From assembly GCF_900215435.1 (NCBI RefSeq), contig NZ_OCMY01000001.1:1178001-1242000 (forward strand): a DNA stretch of 64,000 nt. Direction: 5' to 3'. Made by a program: the position numbers and the translations under genes. Each line of letters opens with the position of its first letter. Positions within the stretch are counted from its first letter, which is position 1. The notes beneath the pieces were generated by a model, which was not told where the DNA came from, did no database searches, and saw nothing but the letters and a program-made list of their open reading frames with translations. Positions 59,929-64,000 of this stretch are shown piece after piece. The stretch is from Candidatus Pantoea floridensis. GTDB taxonomy: Bacteria; Pseudomonadota; Gammaproteobacteria; Enterobacterales; Enterobacteriaceae.

Positions 59929-61250
59929 GGCATCTCCTCGACTAAACGACCGGCCGCTTCCGCCTGCTTTTTATGGCGCAGCTCACCCCAGAAGAAGAAG
60001 CCAACCCAGGCAAAACACAGCAGTGATACGCCAAAGGCCAGCTGCATCGATCCCAGATGATCGGAAACAAAGCCCTGCAGCGCGGGAATAAAGGCGGCAC
60101 CGACAATCGACATCACGATAAACGCACCAGCAACTTCAGTGTATTTGTTATCGACAGTCGCCAGCGTACCGGCATAAATGGTCGCCCAGCAGGGACCGAA
60201 CAGCGCGCTGACAAAGATGGCGGCATACACGGCAGTAAAGTTCGGCACAAACATCACCCACGCTAGCGTGATCACGCCGAGTACCGAGTAGGCAATCAGC
60301 ACTTTTTCCGCGCGGAAACGCGTCATCAGGAAGTTGGCCACAAACTTGCCGATAAAAAAGCCGATAAAGCTATAAATCATGAAGTTGGAAGCATGACGTT
60401 CGTTGGTTGCGCCGAGCGTCAGCGCCAGACGAATGGTGAACGACCACACCGCCACCTGCATGCCGACATACAGAAACTGGGCCAGGATGCCGCGTTTAAA
60501 GTGACGATTGGCGGCCAGATAGCGGAAGGTTTCGCCGAGCGACGGCAATGATTTTTCGCTGCTTTCTGGTTTACAGCGCGGATAGCGGGTGAACAGGAAC
60601 AGCAGCATCACCACCACCAGCACCATAACCAGATATTTGTACGGTTCCAGCGTGTGCTCCAGCATGGAAAGGCGGAACGCGTGCGCCTGTTCAGCGTTCA
60701 TGCCCGCCAGCTGGCTTGCCAGACTGTCGCCATCCTGGAATACCAGATATTTGCCCAGCACGATGCCCATTAAAGCACCCACGGGATAGAACGTCTGGCT
60801 GATGTTGAGGCGCAGCGTGGCGTGATCGCGATGTCCAATCATCGAGCTATAAGTATTCGCCGCGGTTTCGAGGAAGCTCAACCCAATAGCGATAGCAAAA
60901 ATCGCCGCAAGGAACATGGTGTAAGTCGCCATGTGTGAAGCGGGATAGAACAGCACGCAGCCGACGATATACAGCGCCAGACCGAGCAAAATCGCCAGTT
61001 TGTATGTCGCTTTGCGGATCACCAGCGAGGCCGGAATGGCAATCAGGAAGTAGCCGCCGTAGAACGCGCTCTGCACCAGCGCGCTGGCGAAGTCGCTCAA
61101 CGCGAATACGCTTTTGAACTGGGTGATCAGGATATCATTCAGACTCGCCGCACAGCCCCACAACGGGAACAGGCACGAGAGCAAAATGAACTGGAACAGC
61201 GGCGTTTTATTCAAATAGCCATCAGATTGCTGAACAATGTTCGTTTGCAT
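59925..61250 (-). CDS. deoP: MFS sugar permease, FucP-like, probable deoxyribose permease DeoP
   Basis: The 441-aa inner-membrane protein belongs to the L-fucose:H+ symporter family: FPLWGCAASLNDILITQFKSVF in helix 1, QSAFYGGYFLIAIPASLVIRK, and GLSFLETAANTYSSMIG, where FucP relatives bind sugar and protons. It sits 9 bases after deoK and overlaps deoX, forming one operon. Proton-coupled import of 2-deoxy-D-ribose is inferred from the deoK neighbour; another deoxy- or pentose sugar is possible. Confidence 0.82.
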   Translation of the reverse strand: MQTNIVQQSDGYLNKTPLFQFILLSCLFPLWGCAASLNDILITQFKSVFALSDFASALVQSAFYGGYFLIAIPASLVIRKATYKLAILLGLALYIVGCVLFYPASHMATYTMFLAAIFAIAIGLSFLETAANTYSSMIGHRDHATLRLNISQTFYPVGALMGIVLGKYLVFQDGDSLASQLAGMNAEQAHAFRLSMLEHTLEPYKYLVMVLVVVMLLFLFTRYPRCKPESSEKSLPSLGETFRYLAANRHFKRGILAQFLYVGMQVAVWSFTIRLALTLGATNERHASNFMIYSFIGFFIGKFVANFLMTRFRAEKVLIAYSVLGVITLAWVMFVPNFTAVYAAIFVSALFGPCWATIYAGTLATVDNKYTEVAGAFIVMSIVGAAFIPALQGFVSDHLGSMQLAFGVSLLCFAWVGFFFWGELRHKKQAEAAGRLVEEMP

Positions 61251-61259
61251 AACTCGACC

Positions 61260-62177
61260 TCAATGAACGTTGAGAAAACGCTGGAAGGTTTCCGCGTCGG
61301 GATAGGAGCGCTGCGTGCCGCGACCGGTCACGCTGCAGGCGGCATAGGCGGAGGCTTGTACCATCGCGCCCGCAATATTGCCGGTTTTCACCAGCGCCTG
61401 TGCAAAGCAGCCAATGAAGGCATCGCCCGCGCCGCTGGTGTCCACCGCGTTGACAGCGGTAGGTGCCACGTGATGCAGCTGGTCGCCAGACATCCACAGC
61501 GAACCGCGGCCGCCGAGCGTGATGATCAGGTTTTTCAGCCCGCGTTTGAGCAGTGATTGCCCCGCCAGTTGCACTTCTTCATCGGTGTTAACCGGCATAC
61601 CGGTGAGGATCTCCAGCTCGGTTTCGTTCGGCATGAAAAAGTCGCATTTACAGGCGTAGTCAATATCGAGATCCGCCACGGCGGGTGCCGGATTGAGGAT
61701 CACGTTGATATCGTGCTGGCGGGCAAAATCAATGGCGTAATAGACGGTTTCCAGCGGGATCTCCAGCTGGAGGATGATAAGCCTACAGGCTTTCAACGCG
61801 TCGGCGGCGGCATCGATATCGGCTGGTTTCAGCTGCTGGTTGGCTCCTTTGATAATCAAAATGCGGTTTTGTGATTGATCGTCGACGAAAATCGGCGCGA
61901 CACCGCTCGAGGTACCGGGCGCGGTCGTTACAAAGCGCGTATCAACGCCCTGCTGTTGCAGATTGGCTACGGTGTTCGGCGCGAAGAGATCGTCGCCAAC
62001 TTTGCTGACCATCATGACGCTCGCCCCCATTTTCGCTGCCGCAACCGCCTGATTCGCACCTTTACCGCCACAGCCAATGGCAAAATCGGGGGCTTCCAAC
62101 GTTTCCCCTGCTTTAGGTAACTGATTGGTATAGGTAATGAGGTCAACCATGTTTGACCCAATGACCGCGATATCCAT
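61260..62177 (-). CDS. deoK: PfkB-family sugar kinase, probable deoxyribokinase DeoK
   Basis: The 305-aa ribokinase-type enzyme has the PfkB signatures GCGGKGANQAVAAAKMG (N-terminal) and DTSGAGDAFIGCF (catalytic Asp). The start MDIAVIGSNMVDLITYTNQ and the segment YACKCDFFMPNETELEILTGMPV resemble Salmonella DeoK more than RbsK. It would make deoxyribose 5-phosphate, which the core enzyme DeoC splits to glyceraldehyde 3-phosphate and acetaldehyde. The ATG at 62177 follows GGGAG; an in-frame upstream ATG at 62201 lacks support. Confidence 0.85.
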   Translation of the reverse strand: MDIAVIGSNMVDLITYTNQLPKAGETLEAPDFAIGCGGKGANQAVAAAKMGASVMMVSKVGDDLFAPNTVANLQQQGVDTRFVTTAPGTSSGVAPIFVDDQSQNRILIIKGANQQLKPADIDAAADALKACRLIILQLEIPLETVYYAIDFARQHDINVILNPAPAVADLDIDYACKCDFFMPNETELEILTGMPVNTDEEVQLAGQSLLKRGLKNLIITLGGRGSLWMSGDQLHHVAPTAVNAVDTSGAGDAFIGCFAQALVKTGNIAGAMVQASAYAACSVTGRGTQRSYPDAETFQRFLNVH

Positions 62178-62209
62178 TTTTTTCTCCCGGTAAATTTTCA
62201 ACGCCTAAA

Positions 62210-62225
62210 TGTTATAAAAATCACA
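62210..62225 (-). promoter_or_regulatory. Weaker DeoR-like operator at the deoK transcription start
   Basis: TGTTATAAAAATCACA matches 11 of 16 bases of the E. coli deo operator TGTTAGAATTCTAACA. It covers the inferred start (about 62216) of deoK. It is weak alone but has a near-perfect partner 109 bp away. Confidence 0.4.
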
Positions 62226-62265
62226 ATATCAGGTTAATAAAGTTAATTATGTGATAAATTTCACA
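62223..62265 (-). promoter_or_regulatory. CRP site and class II-type promoter of deoKPX
   Basis: TGTGA-TAAATT-TCACA (62250-62265) has both CRP half-sites perfect. On the minus strand a -10-like TATTGT lies at plus 62223-62228, which puts the CRP centre about 41.5 bp upstream of the start, the class II position. No good -35 is present (CATAAT), as expected of a CRP-dependent promoter. Catabolite control of deoxyribose use is therefore likely. Confidence 0.8.
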
Positions 62266-62318
62266 CCTCAGAGTTGCCAATAAAAGCCGAAGAACAGCCA
62301 AACACTCATGGAATGGAA

Positions 62319-62334
62319 TGTTATTATTCTAACA
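62319..62334. promoter_or_regulatory. DeoR/DeoQ operator candidate
   Basis: TGTTATTATTCTAACA matches 14 of 16 bases of the E. coli DeoR operator. It lies between deoK and deoQ. With the weaker site at 62210 it could support looping, as described for DeoR in E. coli. The rest of 62335-62537 shows only a 7-bp hairpin (CGACCTG/CAGGTCG, 62438-62456) and a CRP-like half site at 62472. Confidence 0.7.
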
Positions 62335-62537
62335 AAGCAACATCATTAAGAAGTAAGCCAACCGATGAGCGAAGCGCGGTGATTAAGGATTTGCGTGGCG
62401 TTTGCGGGGCGATCTCATTACAGGTAAGATTGAAAACCGACCTGCGGGACAGGTCGCAACTGATTAAAAACTGTGAGATTTATCGTGATTTTTGACCAGG
62501 CAACTTCGACTTCAGGATTCATAACGCAGAGATGATC

Positions 62538-63302
62538 ATGGAAACCCGGCGCGACGAACGTATTCACAAGTTGGCTCAGGCGTTAAAACGCACTGATAAA
62601 CTGCACCTGAAAGACGCGGCGCAGCTTCTGGGCGTTTCAGAAATGACCATCCGCCGTGACCTTACCGAACCCGCCTCAAGCGTGGTGCTGCTAGGCGGTT
62701 ATATTGTTAGCGATCCGAAAAACCACGCTGGCCACTATTTCATTTCCGATCAACATGGACAAAATGCCGCGCGCAAGCAGCGCCTGGCGCAGGCCGCGGC
62801 AGACCTGATCGGTGAAAATGACACGGTGTTTTTTGATTGCGGCACCACGCTGCCTTACATCGTCGATGCGATCCCAGATGGCCTGCCCTTCACGGCGATT
62901 TGCTGCGCCATGAACACCTTCCTGGCGCTGAAAGAGAAACCGGCCTGCAATGTGATCCTTAGCGGCGGCGAGTTTCATGCTGATAATGCGCTGTTTACGC
63001 CGATTGGCGCACATTCGATCCTCGACGATCTCTGCCCCACGCTGGCCTTTATCTCCGCGGCGGGGATCGACCATGAACAGGGCGCAACCTGCTACAACAT
63101 CAATGAACTGGCGATGAAGCACCATGCCATGCTGCGAGCGCGCCAGCGCGTGCTGGTGGCCGACAGCAGTAAGTTTGGCAAAGTGCTGCCGGCACGGATT
63201 GGCGACCTGCGCGGTTTTGATTTGCTGGTGAGCGACAGCGCACCGGAACCGGCGCTGAAGAACTGGCTGGCGCAACATAACATCCCACTGCGCCTGCCGT
63301 AA
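62538..63302 (+). CDS. deoQ: DeoR-family repressor, probable DeoQ
   Basis: The 254-aa protein is a close relative of E. coli DeoR: METRRDERIHKLAQALKR start, HTH LHLKDAAQLLGVSEMTIRRDL, sensor-domain FFDCGTTLPYIVDAI and VLVADSSKFGKVLPARIGDL. The effector domain has the DeoR/ribose-5-phosphate-isomerase-like fold. The ATG at 62538 has AGAG at proper spacing; 62532 is too close to it. Divergent placement from deoKPX matches Salmonella deoQ. Whether it also regulates deoCABD cannot be judged here. It could be the cell's general DeoR. Confidence 0.85.
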   Translation: METRRDERIHKLAQALKRTDKLHLKDAAQLLGVSEMTIRRDLTEPASSVVLLGGYIVSDPKNHAGHYFISDQHGQNAARKQRLAQAAADLIGENDTVFFDCGTTLPYIVDAIPDGLPFTAICCAMNTFLALKEKPACNVILSGGEFHADNALFTPIGAHSILDDLCPTLAFISAAGIDHEQGATCYNINELAMKHHAMLRARQRVLVADSSKFGKVLPARIGDLRGFDLLVSDSAPEPALKNWLAQHNIPLRLP

Positions 63303-63342
63303 GATCATAGTTCCTGTATTTTCAATAATCTGCTCACGATCC

Positions 63343-63468
63343 ATACCCTAAATAATTCGAGCTGCAGCAAGGCGGCAAGTGGGTTCATCCCCAGGAGCAT
63401 ACATAAGTATGTGACTGGGGTGGACACACGCAGCCAACGCCGCTGCAGCTCGAAGTATGACGGGTATG
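63343..63468. repeat. ERIC element (enterobacterial repetitive intergenic consensus)
   Basis: The unit of about 126 bp has terminal inverted repeats CATACCC / GGGTATG, sub-terminal CGAGCTGCAG / CTGCAGCTCG and the diagnostic ERIC core (ATCCCCAGGAGCATACATAA then GTATGTGACTGGGG). It lies between deoQ and ettA, at the right end of the accessory block. Length and core match full-size ERIC. Confidence 0.92.
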
Positions 63469-63540
63469 AATAAAGGGGGAAAACGGCTAAACTTCTGCAT
63501 CAGTTGTCCACCACTCACAGACCAAAAGGCTCATAACAAC

Positions 63541-64000
63541 GTGGCTCAATTCGTCTATAGCATGCATCGCGTCGGCAAAGTCGTTCCGCCGAAGCGTCAC
63601 ATCCTGAAGAATATTTCTCTTAGCTTCTTTCCTGGAGCAAAAATCGGCGTCCTCGGCCTGAATGGCTCCGGTAAATCGACGCTGTTGCGCATCATGGCCG
63701 GTATCGATACCGATATCGAAGGGGAAGCACGCCCGCAGCCGGGCATTAATGTTGGCTATCTGCCGCAGGAACCGCAGCTGAACCCGGAACACACCGTACG
63801 TGAATCCGTGGAAGAAGCGGTTTCCGAAGTGGTGGGTGCGCTGAAGCGCCTTGATGAAGTCTATGCGCTGTACGCCGATCCGGATGCCGATTTCGACAAA
63901 CTGGCCGCCGAGCAGGGCCGTCTGGAAGAAGTGATCCAGGCGCACGATGGTCACAACCTTGATACGCAGCTGAACCGTGCGGCCGATGCGATGCGTCTGC
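63541..64000 (+). CDS. ettA: Energy-dependent translational throttle protein EttA, N-terminal part (3' end outside window)
   Basis: The frame opens with GTG at 63541 (MAQFVYSMHRVGKVVPPKRH) and stays open to the window end, about 153 codons. EttA is an ABC-F ATPase that binds the ribosomal E site and gates the first elongation step according to ATP/ADP. Walker A is GLNGSGKSTLLRIMAGID, followed by GYLPQEPQLNPEHTVRESV (Q-loop) and the start of the arm region (LYADPDADFDKLAAEQGRLE). AAGG lies upstream of the GTG. Formerly yjjK. Confidence 0.95.
   Translation, partial: MAQFVYSMHRVGKVVPPKRHILKNISLSFFPGAKIGVLGLNGSGKSTLLRIMAGIDTDIEGEARPQPGINVGYLPQEPQLNPEHTVRESVEEAVSEVVGALKRLDEVYALYADPDADFDKLAAEQGRLEEVIQAHDGHNLDTQLNRAADAMRL

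Overview
The window is enterobacterial chromosome, most likely Erwiniaceae (Pantoea/Erwinia-like). It carries, inverted, the region that spans minutes 99-1 of the E. coli map: lptD-surA-pdxA-rsmA-apaGH, folA, carAB, dapB, ispH-fkpB-lspA-ileS-ribF, rpsT, nhaAR, dnaKJ, satP, mog, talB, yaaA, thrLABC, yjtD(lasT), arcA, creA, rob, gpmB, yjjX, trpR, slt, ettA. Proteins are near E. coli length throughout. A 126-bp ERIC element and several short palindromic repeats also fit Enterobacterales. No rRNA, tRNA, CRISPR array, IS element, transposase or integrase was recognised. lptD (left) and ettA (right) are cut by the window edges.

Region by region: (1) 1-6.5 kb, outer-membrane biogenesis and housekeeping (lptD, surA, pdxA, rsmA, apaG, apaH, folA). 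(2) 6.8-20.3 kb, a porin gene, carAB with its ArgR boxes, dapB, the isoprenoid/lipoprotein/tRNA-synthetase cluster and rpsT. (3) 20.4-30 kb, nhaAR, dnaKJ with heat-shock promoters, satP, an MHS-family transporter, mog, talB. (4) 30-33.8 kb, an intimin/invasin-type inverse autotransporter behind an AT-rich upstream region; it occupies the place of E. coli yaaJ. (5) 33.8-46.9 kb, yaaA, the attenuated thr operon, arcA with a long leader, creA (creBCD missing), rob, gpmB, yjjX, trpR, slt. (6) 46.9-63.5 kb, about 16.5 kb of accessory catabolic genes between slt and ettA, which are neighbours in E. coli.

The accessory block holds two modules. The first is an eight-gene nitrogen module on the + strand: allophanate hydrolase, biotin-dependent urea carboxylase, a GntR/FCD regulator and the urea ABC transporter urtABCDE. 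Together they would import urea and convert it, with ATP, to ammonia and CO2 without urease. Its promoter region contains a textbook sigma-54 promoter, two NtrC-like sites 22 bp apart upstream, and a palindromic candidate GntR operator just downstream. The second is a carbon module that looks like the 2-deoxy-D-ribose system of Salmonella: deoX, deoP and deoK on the - strand, divergent from a DeoR-family repressor (deoQ). The shared intergenic region has a perfect-core CRP site placed for class II activation and two DeoR-like operators. A 23-bp-arm inverted repeat separates the modules and an ERIC element closes the block before ettA.

Functions come from recognised protein families and visible motifs. 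No database search or alignment was run, so regulatory sites and the substrate of each accessory transporter are inferences.
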